A stretch of DNA of 64,000 nt from Oehlia diaphana. Its lineage: Eukaryota > Glomeromycota > Glomeromycetes > Glomerales > Glomeraceae. Positions 1-11,352 of the stretch are shown in pieces. Under the pieces are notes generated by a model. That model ran no database searches and had not been told where the DNA came from. It saw only the letters and a program-made list of their open reading frames with translations. The stretch is taken from contig QZLH01000205.1 in NCBI GenBank assembly GCA_003833135.1, positions 61,697 through 125,696 on the forward strand, read 5' to 3'. How positions within the stretch are numbered: position 1 is the stretch's first letter; every line of letters begins with the position of its first letter. A program made the translations under genes and the position numbers.

Positions 1-94
1 AAAAAAGTGAATCGCAATACCGCAACTAACTTTTATTATATAAAATCAATATAAAAAAGTGAATCGCAATACTGCAACTCACTTTTATTATATA
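1..94. repeat. Direct repeat, two copies of a 42-bp unit
   Basis: The segment 1-42 recurs at 53-94 with two differences. The unit begins with an A run and GTGAATCGCAATAC and ends in TTTTATTATATA. The period is 52 bp, and the copies probably continue left of the window. No coding signal is seen. Confidence 0.8.
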
Positions 95-110
95 GTAGAA
101 TCAATAGTTT

Positions 111-237
111 CAGGTCAACAGGTCAATCAGGTCAGGTCAATCTTCATACCTGACCTGAATTTTTTTCAAAAATCGCATACCTGACCTGAATTTCAGGTCA
201 GGTCAGGTCAGGTTACCTGAATTTGGCTGACCTGTTC
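111..237. repeat. CAGGTCA / TGACCTG repeat cluster
   Basis: About 125 bp is dominated by the heptamer CAGGTCA and its complement TGACCTG, in both orientations, so the block can fold on itself. Short subterminal repeats of this sort are common in non-autonomous DNA transposons. No element boundary or target duplication was found, so the class is open. Confidence 0.6.
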
Positions 238-890
238 AGAGCTCTAGTGCTTATTTTCACAATTTTACGGTAAATATTATATGATATATGTAAACCTAAT
301 TTGAAGCTTGACTCCTTCCATTCTCTTTCAAATCAGCTAATTTCTGGCATGCCTTTAGTTTTTATAAATTTATATTTATTAATATTAAAAAAATTACAAA
401 TAAAATAAAATTTAATATATATATAATATATATAAATATTTTATTATAATAATTAATTAATTTATTTTGTTTTCTTATATTTATATGTTTATATAGAATA
501 TAACTTTTTAATATATAATAATAAATTTTATTTATTAATAAATATTACTAAATCTTACCAGTAATGATTATTATCATTAGTTATTATTACCATTTAATTT
601 TAACTAAAAATTATAATTTAATCAAAGATTAAAATGCCAGTTTATAATTTTAGTAAAGTTAAAAAATACCAATTGCAAAATTTTAACTTAAATAATAAAT
701 ATATTAATAAATATTAATTTGATATTAATTATAACAAATTTTTGTCAAAAAAAACTTTTAGTAAAGTAAAAAAAATCAAAAAATCAAAATTTTGTATTTT
801 TTTTAAAAAATTATTTGAAAACAAATCTCATTTTATAAAATTTAAAAAATTAATCTGGTAAAATTAATATTAATAAAGCATATATAATAA
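238..890. other. AT-rich intergenic DNA
   Basis: I see no coding potential here, only very AT-rich simple sequence with short runs of (TA)n and poly-A. Confidence 0.5.
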
Positions 891-1069
891 GGGGTACTGT
901 CAGATATTACCTAATATTTTAGAAGGGGGGGGGGAGTAACTAAAGATCTTAGATTACATATGATTACATATAATACTATATAAGGAATTATATATAACAT
1001 ATCTTACCTAGGGGAGGGAGAGTAAGCTCTTATATTAAAGTGATATTAGGTAATATTTGACAGTGCCCT
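891..1069. mobile_element. Small MITE, about 178 bp
   Basis: The ends form terminal inverted repeats of about 26 bp with few mismatches. The left end reads GGGGTACTGTCAGATATTAC, and the complement of the right end reads GGGCACTGTCAAATATTACC. TAA lies outside the left end and also follows GCCC on the right, which would fit a TAA target duplication of PIF/Harbinger (Tourist) type. The left end carries one extra G, so the boundary is uncertain by one base. There is a G10 run inside and no ORF. Confidence 0.65.
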
Positions 1070-1704
1070 AATATAAATCATTAAAAAAAAAAACTGGTAA
1101 AATTCATTAGTAATAATAATTAGCACTGGTATTTTTAAAAAATTTAATATATATAAAATTTATTTATTTAAGTTTTTTTTGCATATAGAAACTTTGACAA
1201 TAGTTAAAATTTAAACCAATTATATAATTTAAAGATTTTGCCATATTTATACTTAATTTCCAGTTTTGACATTCAGTTTAAGTAACAAGTATAAATGGAT
1301 CATAAATTAATCTTTTTATTACATAAAATTAGAAAAGTTAATAGTTTTAAAACTATTGGTCATCTTTATTTTAAGAGTATTTTAACAAGCTGCTCTATAA
1401 TTAGAACTTATTATTCTATTGAATTTATAACAAAAAACCAGAAAAACCTTCTTTAAAAAATTTTTAATTATAAAAATAATTTTTTACCTTTTAATTTCTT
1501 TCTGAAATGTCAACTACTTCTTACTCTTACAGTAGTAAGATATTTTACATATACTTTAGAAAAAATATTGTTATTTTTCCTTTTTTTTTATTTTTTTTAT
1601 TTTCAGTTTATTTTATTTTCTCTTTTTTAGTAGTTTTTGGCATGGGTAAAATTTACCTCAGTTACAATTCCTCAAATAAAGCTAACTTTTGCTTCTAAAG
1701 GAAA
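1070..1704. other. AT-rich intergenic DNA
   Basis: No gene is supported. A 63-codon open frame near 1507 is Phe/Tyr/Ser-rich and looks like chance translation of AT-rich DNA. Confidence 0.5.
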
Positions 1705-2009
1705 TATTAGATTAGAACCCAGAAATATATATACAAGGGTAGGGTACACAGATGCGTCGCCATCATAGTGAAATTAAGTTTCGATTTGCGTACAATCTAA
1801 GAATTTTTCATCCTATTTATTATACGTTAACCGCTGAAAGAAATTTCTAAGGGTTAAGATAAAATAATTATTAATGTCTGAAATTTTATTTGCGTATTTT
1901 TGCAGGATTTTTAATATCTACTCATATAAAAAGTCTCTGCATACAGCTCATAGTAAAAAAATTTTCGCCACCTGACCCTTATATATATATTTCTGGGTCC
2001 TATTAGATT
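1705..2009. mobile_element. MITE of 287 bp with 8-9 bp target-site duplication
   Basis: The element is 1714-2000. Its left end begins AGAACCCAGAAATATATA, and the complement of the right end begins GGACCCAGAAATATATAT; similarity runs about 26 bp. TATTAGATT is present intact on both sides, at 1705-1713 and 2001-2009. A duplication of 8-9 bp fits hAT (8) or Mutator-type (9) insertion. No coding sequence lies inside. Both flanking copies are perfect, so the insertion is probably young compared with the decayed relics further right. Confidence 0.85.
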
Positions 2010-2099
2010 CAATGTATCAAATTATCTATCAAAATGTTATAAATTGGTGTAACCTGTAGATGTCTGAATTCCGAAATTTTAGTGACAGATATTTTTACT

Positions 2100-3125
2100 A
2101 TGTCCCGCTTTACTTCAAAATGTTTAATTTTTTTTCACTCACATTCAAATCCATTTCTATCATCATCGAAATTTGATTTTTTTTTTCGACCTTACGTATC
2201 ATTTTTACAGGTACCGACAAGAAAATTAGATTTAGGTAGTTTAAGCGACAATCGTAAAGCAACCAAAGAGGTGAATGATAATCTCTTTCAGCCTGAGAAA
2301 AATTACAAATTTGAAATTTTCAACAAATTATGTATATCTTTTTATGATTTTGTTTAGAAAAGACGCGTAGGACGTGGGCCAGCTTCAGGTAGAGGCAAAA
2401 CTTGCGGTAGAGGTCATAAAGGCCAAAAGGCTCGTGGTGGTAATGGCAAACCAAGAAGAGATTTCGAAGGAGGCCAAACTCCCCTTAGTAGGCGTTTTCC
2501 TAAAAGAGGTTTTTATAATCTGTATGTAATTTTCAAGAGAAGTAAGGACATTGTTTTACTTTTACGTAACATTATATTTATTGTCTAGTTTCAAAACGAC
2601 TTGGGCTCCTTTAAATCTTGATAGACTTCAACATTGGATAGATAATGGGAGAATAGATCCTTCACAGCCTATTACGATGAAACATCTTTTGGACTCGAGA
2701 TGTGTAAGAGATGTTAAAGATGGAGTTAAAATATTGGCTGATGTAAATACCTTTTTTTTCCAATTTTTTCAAGGAAAAAAATTTACTTATTAAAATTTTT
2801 TTTAATAGGGTAAAGAGCATTTCAAGACTCCAATTACAATTGAAGTATCACGTGCGTCTCAACAAGCCATAAAAACAATTGAATCAGTTGGAGGAAAGAT
2901 TACTTGTAGATATTTTAATAAATTAGCTTTAAGAGCTACAATTAAACCTGAAAAATTTTGGAAAATACCAAAATTCGCTGCTCCGATGAAACAACGCGAT
3001 ATTGGTACATATTTTTAAATTTCACGTGATTCAATTGCTTCTATACTAAATTTTTTATTATTATTATAGTTTGGTATTCGGATCCAAAAAATAAAGGTTA
3101 TCTAGCTTCACCACCATCCCATTAA
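2100..3125 (+). CDS. MRPL10: Mitochondrial large-subunit ribosomal protein uL15m
   Basis: The product is a mitoribosomal large-subunit protein of the bacterial L15 family. Splicing 2100-2270, 2358-2521, 2589-2742, 2809-3004 and 3070-3125 gives 246 residues with all phases consistent. Exon 2 carries the family signature: a Gly/Arg/Lys-rich stretch with [12 protein letters not shown] followed by [17 protein letters not shown], then [12 protein letters not shown] in exon 3. The ATG at 2100 is chosen because the next upstream in-frame start is GTG, and because the first 45 residues (Ser, Phe, Arg, Lys, almost no acid) look like a mitochondrial presequence. The C-terminus is SPPSH. Introns are 66-87 bp. 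The yeast counterpart is Mrpl10. Identification is by recognised motifs. Confidence 0.88.
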
Positions 3126-4243
3126 GATCAATGGGATTAATTTGCATTCGTGTTTTTATACGCGATTTGATCATAAATAATAAAATTAATAAATGAAACA
3201 AACAATAAATAAGATCGTTTTGTTGATAATAAAAAGGCAACAATACATATTAAAGTCTTTTTATTTTGTTTTTTGAATTTGCCTTTTTTCATAGTGATCT
3301 TTGTGGTTTTTTCTTTTTTTTTCTTGGTTAATATCTTTTTCATAGTAATTACAATAATTAACTATTGGCAGAAAAATCGGGAAAAAAGAATAAAGAAATA
3401 TGTGGGATATAAAAAGATGACGATCAATTTTCTATATATTCCTAATAACCAACAAAAAAAGTTTGTTAAAAAAGATTATAAACGTAACATTGAGTTAAGG
3501 TTGTATGCGGAAAAAAATGAAGTAAAGGGAATAAGGGGAGTTTTTTCTTTTTTACAATATAATGCAAGGAAAAAAATAATGTTCTTACTTTTAAAGGAAA
3601 GAAAAGGTGTTGGAATCAACATAAAAATATATATATTATAATCAAAAATAGGATTACAAACATGCTCTCCTATTTTTTTTATAATAAATGTTTTTGATCA
3701 TTAAAAGTTTTTAAGAAATAAAATTATTAATCTTTTTAAAGAGCGATTTTAAAAACAAAGGAGAAATGTTTTTTTTTAAAAAAAAAGTGATCTTGCAAGA
3801 GAAATGAGTCATAACAAATATAAGTAAGTAGCAAGGATTATCGCTACAAAAAATAAAAAAAAACTAATTACTATATTTAAAAAAATATATATAAGAGCAA
3901 AAATGAAGGAGTTTGAGAATCAATTCGCCGTGTGGTAAGTTGAAAGGAAAAAAAAAAATAAAGGAAAAATTAATTACATTACATACAAAGAGATACCTCC
4001 AGATAAAAACATGCAAAATATTTGCATATACAAAAAGTGCAGTTAGAATGTTTGAAGAAAATAAAAAAAAAAAAATAAAATAAAAAAAATAAAACCTCTT
4101 TATTATCAGAAAAATAATAAGGAAGAAAAAAAGAATAATTCAACAAATAAAATAGCGAATGGAAAGAGTCCTCCAATTTTTTTAATTAAACATCTTTACA
4201 CTCACAATATTTCAAATGACCTTTTGTACAAAAAGGGATTTTT
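3126..4243. other. Convergent 3' intergenic region
   Basis: This lies between the 3' ends of the uL15m and DHH1 genes. It is AT-rich with many A/T runs, and probably holds both 3' UTRs. A 122-codon open frame at 3273-3641 is Lys/Asn/Ile/Phe-rich with no recognisable family, and I do not call it a gene. Confidence 0.5.
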
Positions 4244-6243
4244 TCAAGAAGCAGCTTTAACACCCATACCACCACCTCTTGCATTAGTGTTCCTCATACC
4301 ACCTGAACTTCGTGAATTTTGATGACTTTGATGGTTTTGATGACTTTGAGAGCGATTATTTTGAATATTCTGACTATTTTGATTATTTTGACTATTAATA
4401 TTTTGATTATTTTGGTTATTCTGAATCTGTTGAGTTTGAGCATCATCCAGTGCACTTGGAGCAACATACAATCGCTTGTCAATAACGGGCGGAATAGGTT
4501 GAATCTCAGTACCAAGCTCTTGTTCAATCTTGTAAAGATTAAACCGATCATCATAAGTGATAAGATTAATGGCAAGCCCAAGATGTCCAAACCGTCCGGA
4601 TCTACCAATACGATGAAGGTACGTTTCGGCATTTTTTGGGAAATCAAAATTAATCACGACATTAACCGCTTGGATATCAATACCACGAGTAAGTAAATCT
4701 AATTACATATAATTCTATTAATAAAATTGACATAAAATCTTTCAGTTCAACATTTACGGAGAATTATCCTATACAAACCTGAGCATACTAAGTTACGACA
4801 AACACCGTTTCTGAAATCATGGAAAACACGATTACGATGACTCTGTAACATTTTTGCATGACTGTAGAAACATGAATATCCAAGTTCGGTTATTTTCTTC
4901 GCAAGAAGTTCAACCCGGTTTGTCGAATTACAAAAAATGATAGATTGATTAATTTGTAGCTGTAAATCGTATTAAAACAATAATTTAGTATTTATTTTCT
5001 TAATTAATCTAAAGATTAATAAAATTATTTATACCTTAGAAAATAAGGTATTGAGACAATGCACTTTCTGCCGTTCTTCAACGAAAGCATAATATTGTGT
5101 GACACCACGAAGTGTGAGTTCATCCATTAAATTGATTTCATACGGCTTTACAAGATATTTATCCTAAATGACACGCATTAACATATAAACATCATTTTAA
5201 CAAATTAAGAAAGATAGGTTATCAAGATATTAATACCTTAAAACTTTTCACAATCAAGGGAAATGTAGCGCTATATAACATTATCTGGCGATCTTTGGGG
5301 AAATATGTTATAAGTTGTTCGACGATCGGAGAAAATTCTGGACTCAACAACTTATCTGCTTCATCCATCACGAATGTTGGACATTCGCTGAAGTCGGCTA
5401 CGCCTTTTCCAGCTAAATCCAAAATACGACCAGGTGTTCCAACAACAATATGTACAATTTCAGATAAACGTAAAATATCGTCTTTTAACGTTGTACCACC
5501 TGTCGTTACCATAACCTGTACTCCCATATGCTTGCCAAGGGTTTTGCATACTTGCGATGTTTGCAAGGCCAATTCTCTCGTAGGGACGAGTAACAACGCT
5601 TGAATTTTCGGTTTTTTCACATTAATTTTTTCTAAGGCTGGAATAACAAAAGCTGCCGTTTTACCAGTACCATTTTTTGCTCTTGCAAGAATGTCACGAC
5701 CAGTAAGAGCGATTGGTATGGATTCTTCTTGAATTGGTGATGGTCTCTCAAATCCGGCCTCAAATATACCCATCAGTAATTCGCGTTTTAGAAAATAGTC
5801 TTCGAATTCGTTTCCCTTCGTAGCTGTGACATCCTGTTGTATAAAACGACACAAAAATATATTATGTAAATATGATAAATTAAGTAAGAGAATAGTTTTT
5901 TTCAATGACAAAATGAATACTTGCCTCTGTTTGTGGTCGATGATCTTTAGGAGGCAGCCGTAAATTTTTCTTCCAACTATCGTTTTCATGACTACCATTG
6001 AATAAAGATCAATCATTTAAATTATCAGAAAAATTCATTTTATATATATTATCTAAAAATATAGATTAAACCACACGAGTATTATCAACACTCGCGTCTG
6101 AATATTATTATAAAAATGACAACTTTTAAAGTTGCTTTTTTAAAGCCATAACGTTTTACAATCAACAAAAGCGAAACGAGATAAAGTATAAAAGCTTACT
6201 TGAGATGGTGTGGCTGTTGATGATTTGGGAGAATTCCAGCCAT
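4244..6243 (-). CDS. DHH1: DEAD-box RNA helicase Dhh1/DDX6
   Basis: This is the cytoplasmic helicase of P-bodies that promotes mRNA decapping and represses translation. Six exons (complement of 6200-6243, 5925-5991, 5237-5833, 5035-5163, 4779-4959, 4244-4698) give 490 residues in consistent phase. Visible motifs in order: the N-terminal [11 protein letters not shown] segment typical of Dhh1, [11 protein letters not shown] (Q motif), AKNGTGKT (Walker A), [35 protein letters not shown] (a Dhh1 hallmark), [11 protein letters not shown] and [10 protein letters not shown]. The C-terminus is a long Asn/Gln/Ser/His-rich tail that looks prion-like, as in other Dhh1 proteins. Exon 1 codes for only 14 residues plus two bases. 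The intron between exons 2 and 3 appears to use a GC donor (GAG/GCAAGT). Identification is very secure. Confidence 0.95.
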
Positions 6244-7122
6244 TTGAATGTTTTTAAGTTTTTATACAGTGTTATAATACAAGAGTTATTTTGCGTGAAT
6301 CTTTTTTAAAGTTAAAAAAATGCGTGTTGGTTTATATGACGGCTGTCCGTCTTTCTTTACTTGTCTTGGTATACCGAACGAACGATCTCTGCCCGTAAAT
6401 AAAATATTTGTAAAGAAAAAATTTTTTTTTTTTTTTTTGTACAGATGTGAAGTTGAGTCTATGTTTAGCTTTATAAATAGTGGCGATGCAGAGCGAATTT
6501 CAAAAAAAAAAGTTGGTCGTCTTATATACTTTATTAGGTTGAAAGCAAACTTTGTCTATATTTTATATTTTTTGGTTAAGTTATCGTCTACAAGCAAAAA
6601 GACAATTCTCTTTATTGGATTAGGTGGCTTTTTTTCGTAGTTGAAACGCTGGTAAAATGGTTATTAAGGGAAAAAAAAATTCAACAAGAATAAGAATAAT
6701 TGTTCCAATAATATAAATAATTTTTTTTTTGTGGGGTTAAGTTTATGTAACAATACTAGATTTTAAACACGTGACTGCCGTGTCCCTCTACATTCAATTC
6801 CGGCCAGAATTAAGAAATCAATTTCTTTTTTTTTATAACAATTACATGAATAGCAGATAGAATTTTATTAAGATTGTTTTACATTTTAAGTTTGCTTGAA
6901 TAAATATTGTTAAATTTATAATTTTTCTAATTTTTATATATATTTAAAATTTTACATTTCAACTAATTATAAATTTATTGAATCTTATTACTATTTAATA
7001 GTTTTAAAGGTTTATTTAAAAAATAAAAAGGATTATTTATTGTAATTAGTGTTGAGCATTTTTAATATCCAATTAAAACAATTGGCTAATTGGATATCCA
7101 ATATTCCAATTATATAGAATTT
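6244..7122. other. Upstream region of DHH1 and repeat-island edge
   Basis: No gene is supported. A CACGTGAC E-box-like site lies near 6769. A 106-codon open frame at 6320 contains poly-Phe from a T run and is judged spurious. From about 6800 the sequence becomes simple AT-rich repeat DNA. Confidence 0.45.
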
Positions 7123-7382
7123 ATTCAATTTAAGGTTGCTTGTCTAAACCTCTTCAAAATCTTACGATTAGTTTCGTTAAAATTTTACTATAGATTTATT
7201 ATAGTTTCGGCAGAGTTTTAGCAGTTTCAGCATTTATAATAAGTTTTGGCAGTTTTGCCTTTCTCCAGAGTTTTGCCAGTTTTTTAATATAACTTTAATA
7301 TAGTTTTGGCAGAATTTCACTTTTCGGCAAAATGCCATCTTGCCTAAACCTTTAGGTTTCAGCAAGCAACCTTAATTCAATT
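7123..7382. mobile_element. hAT-type MITE (TAAGGTTGCTTG family), copy 1
   Basis: The element is 7131-7374 (244 bp). It begins TAAGGTTGCTTG and ends in the exact complement CAAGCAACCTTA. The 8-bp word ATTCAATT stands directly on both sides (7123-7130 and 7375-7382). An 8-bp duplication is the hAT hallmark. The interior carries scattered TTTCGGCA / TTTTGGCAG subrepeats shared with the second copy near 12215. No ORF is present. Confidence 0.9.
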
Positions 7383-8003
7383 ATTCAAATGGTCTAATAC
7401 TGATTGTTAAAGAATTAGATAAAAATATGGCATATATTATACTATTAATTGATAAAAAGTTTAATAGATTATTACTAAAAACATATTTTTAATATAAATA
7501 TTTAAATTTTATATTTTAATTAAAGAATAATTTTAAAGAGTTTAAATAAAATATTATTGAAATTAAAGTTTTATTAAAAAGAATTAAAATTATTAAGCCT
7601 TTATATATCAAGATTTTATATTTATATAAAATAATAAATACTAAAATAAATTTTTTTAAAAAAAATTTTAATATTAATTAAATAATTTAAAATTATATTT
7701 AATAAATATATTACTAATTAAATTAATTTATTAAAAGTAAAGTTTATATTCAAGTAAAATTTATTTGGTAAGATAATTTTAATTTATATTAATTTTATAT
7801 TACTTTTACAATTATATATATATAAAATAAATGTATAACATATTAAAAACAAAAATTATATATATAAAAATAATAAAGTTTATTAATTTGTGATCTGCAA
7901 ATAAAGTAGAGAGTTCTATATCAAAAAATCAGTAATAGTGTAGAATCTGACGTCATAGCAAACTAAAGTGCTAATTGTTAAAGTATAATATAAAAATTAA
8001 GTT
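7383..8003. other. AT-rich DNA without a visible gene
   Basis: This is simple AT-rich sequence. Nothing coding or structured was recognised. Confidence 0.45.
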
Positions 8004-8232
8004 TATTGGCATAAAATTATACTATTTGGCTTACTTTTTATTGAAAATCTGGTAAAATTTTTGAACACTAGAAATAACTTACTTATAGACTTAAAGAAAA
8101 AAATACTTTGTTTTTAATATTGCAAATAATGGGTTTTACTTTTAGGTTCATAAAAAAGTTATTTCTAATGATTAAAAATTTTACCAGACTTCTAGTAAAA
8201 AGTTAGCCAAATAGTATAATTTATGTTAATAG
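8004..8232. mobile_element. Foldback/MITE with about 75-bp inverted repeats
   Basis: The left arm (about 8008-8090) and right arm (about 8155-8228) are imperfect inverted copies. Both contain ATTATACTATTTGGC, CTGGTAAAATTTTT and TAGAAATAACTT in mirrored order. The spacer is about 65 bp. No target duplication was found, so class and exact ends are uncertain. Confidence 0.65.
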
Positions 8233-8445
8233 TTTTAGTTTTTACATCATTTTTTAAATATTAGTACTTTACCTTATCATGTCTTTAGATTCTGCATTAT
8301 TATATATTATAATATATAATTTAACTTCAGTTTTTACTCTACTTTTTATGTGGATTACAAATTAATAATAATTGGTATTATATTATAATATAATAAAATA
8401 CATTGCAATAATTGTAAATAAAAAAATATAAAATTACTACAAAGT

Positions 8446-8552
8446 ACAAATAATCACTAGTGTTCATTCGTCACTACTATCACGTGATAATAGTTTCATA
8501 TGTTACATATTGATTATTGATTAATTACTTCATTGAATAAAATAATAGTATA
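8446..8552. repeat. Dispersed repeat, copy A (pairs with 22475-22575)
   Basis: About 100 bp starting CAAATAATCACTAGTGTTCA recurs in the same orientation near 22477. Both copies contain TATCACGTGATAATAGTTTC and end near TGAATAAA and AATAATAGTA. Copy A lies just upstream of the MULE relic, so it may be part of that element's 5' end or promoter. This is not proven. Confidence 0.65.
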
Positions 8553-8689
8553 ATTTTTTTCCACTCTTCTATAAATTTATGACATTTCATTTTCCTTTCT
8601 TTATCCTTAAATCCTTCTTGAATTCTAAATATTTATCTTCTTTTGAAGAATTTGAGCAGAACGCTAGTAATAATGATGAATGTAATACA

Positions 8690-9465
8690 AATAAAGTAAT
8701 ATTAAAGGTCAATGATAGCTTTAATGATTGAATATCAGTTTAAATGGTTATTGATTTGTATGCAAAGCAGAATGGTTTTGTTACTAATAAAATTTGAAAA
8801 GAAGTAGATTCCATAGATAATTTTATTATTCGTTATCATATATATACATATTAGAAATTAAGTATTTATAAACTAAAAAAAGTTGAAGATATGAATTTGC
8901 ATTGTGATTGTAAATTAAATAAAGCTAATTACCTATGGCAAGCTAATTTATATCATGTAAAACAGATAAATGTTATATGATTTACTAAATTTGAAGATAT
9001 TTATAATTATCAGTGTGATCCTATTTTATAGAATTAGCTCTAAAAAATTTGTGTTTTCCTTAACAAATATTGAATAAGATTGAGTATTATATTAGAAATA
9101 GATGTTTAAGTGTTGGACAGCAATATAATTTACTTATTAATAAATTTTCTCAATTTAACATTAAGAAAAAAACTTATACAACATGATACAAAAATTCTGT
9201 AATGTATGAAACTGATGTTACTACAATATTTTTATACCTTCTGAAGTAATGCAAAAATGATCCTGAATAAGTTGTTATACTATAATTAAAAGGGTTAACT
9301 AATGAACTTACAGGATTATTCTAGATAACAAGTTAATAATACAATGATTTATAGTCAAAATTTACAATATTATAATTTATGATAATACATTAATGACCAA
9401 TTAGTATGATATAGCTCTTAGTTTATTTGTTGTTATTGATAATAAGGCTGAACCAATTTAATTAC
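8690..9465 (+). pseudogene. MULE (FAR1-like) transposase relic, 5' part
   Basis: Broken reading frames here resemble the N-terminal half of the Mutator-like/FAR1-type transposases abundant in Rhizophagus, as I remember that family. Recognisable pieces are VIDLYAKQNGFV near 8743, a Cys/His-poor remnant KANYLWQANLYHVKQINVI, FTKFEDIYNYQCDPI, and YDIALSLFVVIDNKAEPI at about 9412-9460. Several in-frame stops and frameshifts interrupt it, so it cannot be functional. The continuation is found at 15325. The family link is from memory and needs a similarity search. Confidence 0.6.
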
Positions 9466-10165
9466 CTGTTTTACATTTTCCCTCTCCCTGAATTTCTTAA
9501 AAAATTGAAAAAAAAAATACTCATGTAATCAAAATTTCAGCCAATAAAAAGCATTTATAATATTATATGATATATTCAATGATCTTCATATTGCTTTAAA
9601 CTTTAATTTTCTTTGTTAACGAAAATGTAAAAAATGCAAAGATGCATGTCACATTTTTCAAAATATCCACTTGGCGTTTTATTTTACATAACACAACATT
9701 GTATAAAAAAAATGTTTATAATTGTTCAAGTAAATGAAGGTGCTAAAATTATAACTTGGATCTTTAGTAAAAGAAGTAAAAGAAAGCAGTTTATTTTCAA
9801 CCTTATTTGATTCAATTTTTTCTGGAAACTATTTTCACCAAAATATATGTGTGGAAGTTAGAAAAACAGAAACTGGGCCTTGAGTACCAGTACAAAAAGG
9901 ATTAGAAGATAAACTTTAAAAACATTGGGATTTATATATTTCAAATATATCCTTCTTCTGTGTGATTTTGTTACAAATATATACCCTAATGTCTTTACAA
10001 AATTAATGGATTTTAAATATTAACTTCCAGCACAAAAATGTAAAGATATATATGATATATTATATAATCATATTATTCAACTTTTTCAGAGTATGTGTAT
10101 TAGTTGGCCTGAAAATGATCACAACACTTGTGAAAAACAATTTATTGAATGTTTAACTAAGACTA
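9466..10165. other. AT-rich repeat-derived DNA
   Basis: No intact ORF is seen. Short coding-like fragments (for example ISWPENDHNTCEKQFIECL near 10095) suggest transposon debris, possibly the 5' part of the DDE relic that follows. Confidence 0.35.
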
Positions 10166-10331
10166 TATGGGCGCTTTGCAGTAGAAAGGGACGAAACTAC
10201 TAAAAAAATTCAAATTTTCTTTTATATGCTAAAAATATTCTAAATGCTATAATTTATTCAGATTTTATATTAACTCATTTTTTATTTTTTTTTAGTAATT
10301 TGTGCCTTTCTATTGCAAAGCGTCCATATGG
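10166..10331. mobile_element. Short hairpin MITE, about 160 bp
   Basis: The left arm TGGGCGCTTTGCAGTAGAAA is matched in inverted orientation by the right end, with few mismatches over about 40 bp. The dinucleotide TA lies on both outer sides (10166-10167 and 10327-10328), which would fit a Tc1/mariner-type MITE. The 63-codon open frame starting in the right arm is a shadow of this hairpin. Confidence 0.6.
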
Positions 10332-11352
10332 TATATAGACCCACACTTAGAAAAATTACGTTCAAGAGGATGCCATCTTTTATTATTATTTAGCTCTCTT
10401 CTAATATATCAGCAAAATGGAGTTTATAATAAATACTATCAAAAAATGAAGGAAAAAAAATCACAACTTACACGTCTAGAACTTTTCAATTAGCTAATTC
10501 TATAGAGTTTTCTTTAGCTGAATCTTGAGCATCTAAACATTTTTGGCAAGAAGTTGTATTAAATGTTTTTGAACTCATATCCATGATGAAGAAATATTTT
10601 AATCATCTTGATAATACTAATAACAATATGAAAGTCCTTCATGAAAGTGAAAATTTAGCATGTGAACCATCTACTAACTGTAATGTTCAGCTTATTTCTA
10701 AATGTGATGAAAGGAAGATTAATTTAAGATATCATAGTTTAGATTCTAATTTCACAAACAGAGAATTATTTGATTTTATTGATCTCAATTTATATGTACC
10801 AGATGATCCTATAAAAAAGTATAATTTTATTCATGGTATTCAATTATTTGTACCTATGGGCGGGATTATATAGGTAAAGTTTTCTTATTTTTAAAAATTA
10901 AGAAAATTATAATTTAAGAATTGCATATTGATGTGTGAATAATTTACTATATTACAAAAAATTAATTTATTAAAAATATTATTTTTTAGGTATCCTCATG
11001 GTAATTATTTTGAAATACCAAATTTTATATGGAGAGAACCTGATACTTATGAAATTAATGAAGATTATGAAACTCTTAAAGTGTAGATGATCATTCATAT
11101 TAATGATATAATACTGATATATTGTATAAGACAAATGAAAAAAAACGTTTTTCAAAAGGTATAGTAAATATGATCAATTTACAATAAAATTTTTTGTTAA
11201 TTAAAAACTTAACAAAACTTTTTTTAGTATTCTCTAGTTCGCAATCTTTCAAAACCAATACTTAGAATGCTATATCATGATCTAACTGGTGATGCTTCAT
11301 TGGCAAATGATAAAATAAGCAAAGAGATAGAAGAAAGATTATGTCTTATGAT

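Noticed and set aside
111..237. CRISPR-like spacing of CAGGTCA repeats
   Set aside because: Repeats are 7 bp, irregularly spaced and on both strands, in eukaryotic DNA; there are no spacers of constant length.
3273..3641. 122-codon frame after the uL15m gene
   Set aside because: Composition is that of AT-rich DNA (Lys, Phe, Ile, Asn), there is no family similarity, and it sits in a 3' flank.
4294..4696. Ile/Lys-rich frames on both strands over the DHH1 C-terminus
   Set aside because: They are shadows of the Asn/Gln repeat tail of Dhh1.
10302..10493. 63-codon frame
   Set aside because: It starts inside the arm of a short hairpin MITE and shows no coding character.
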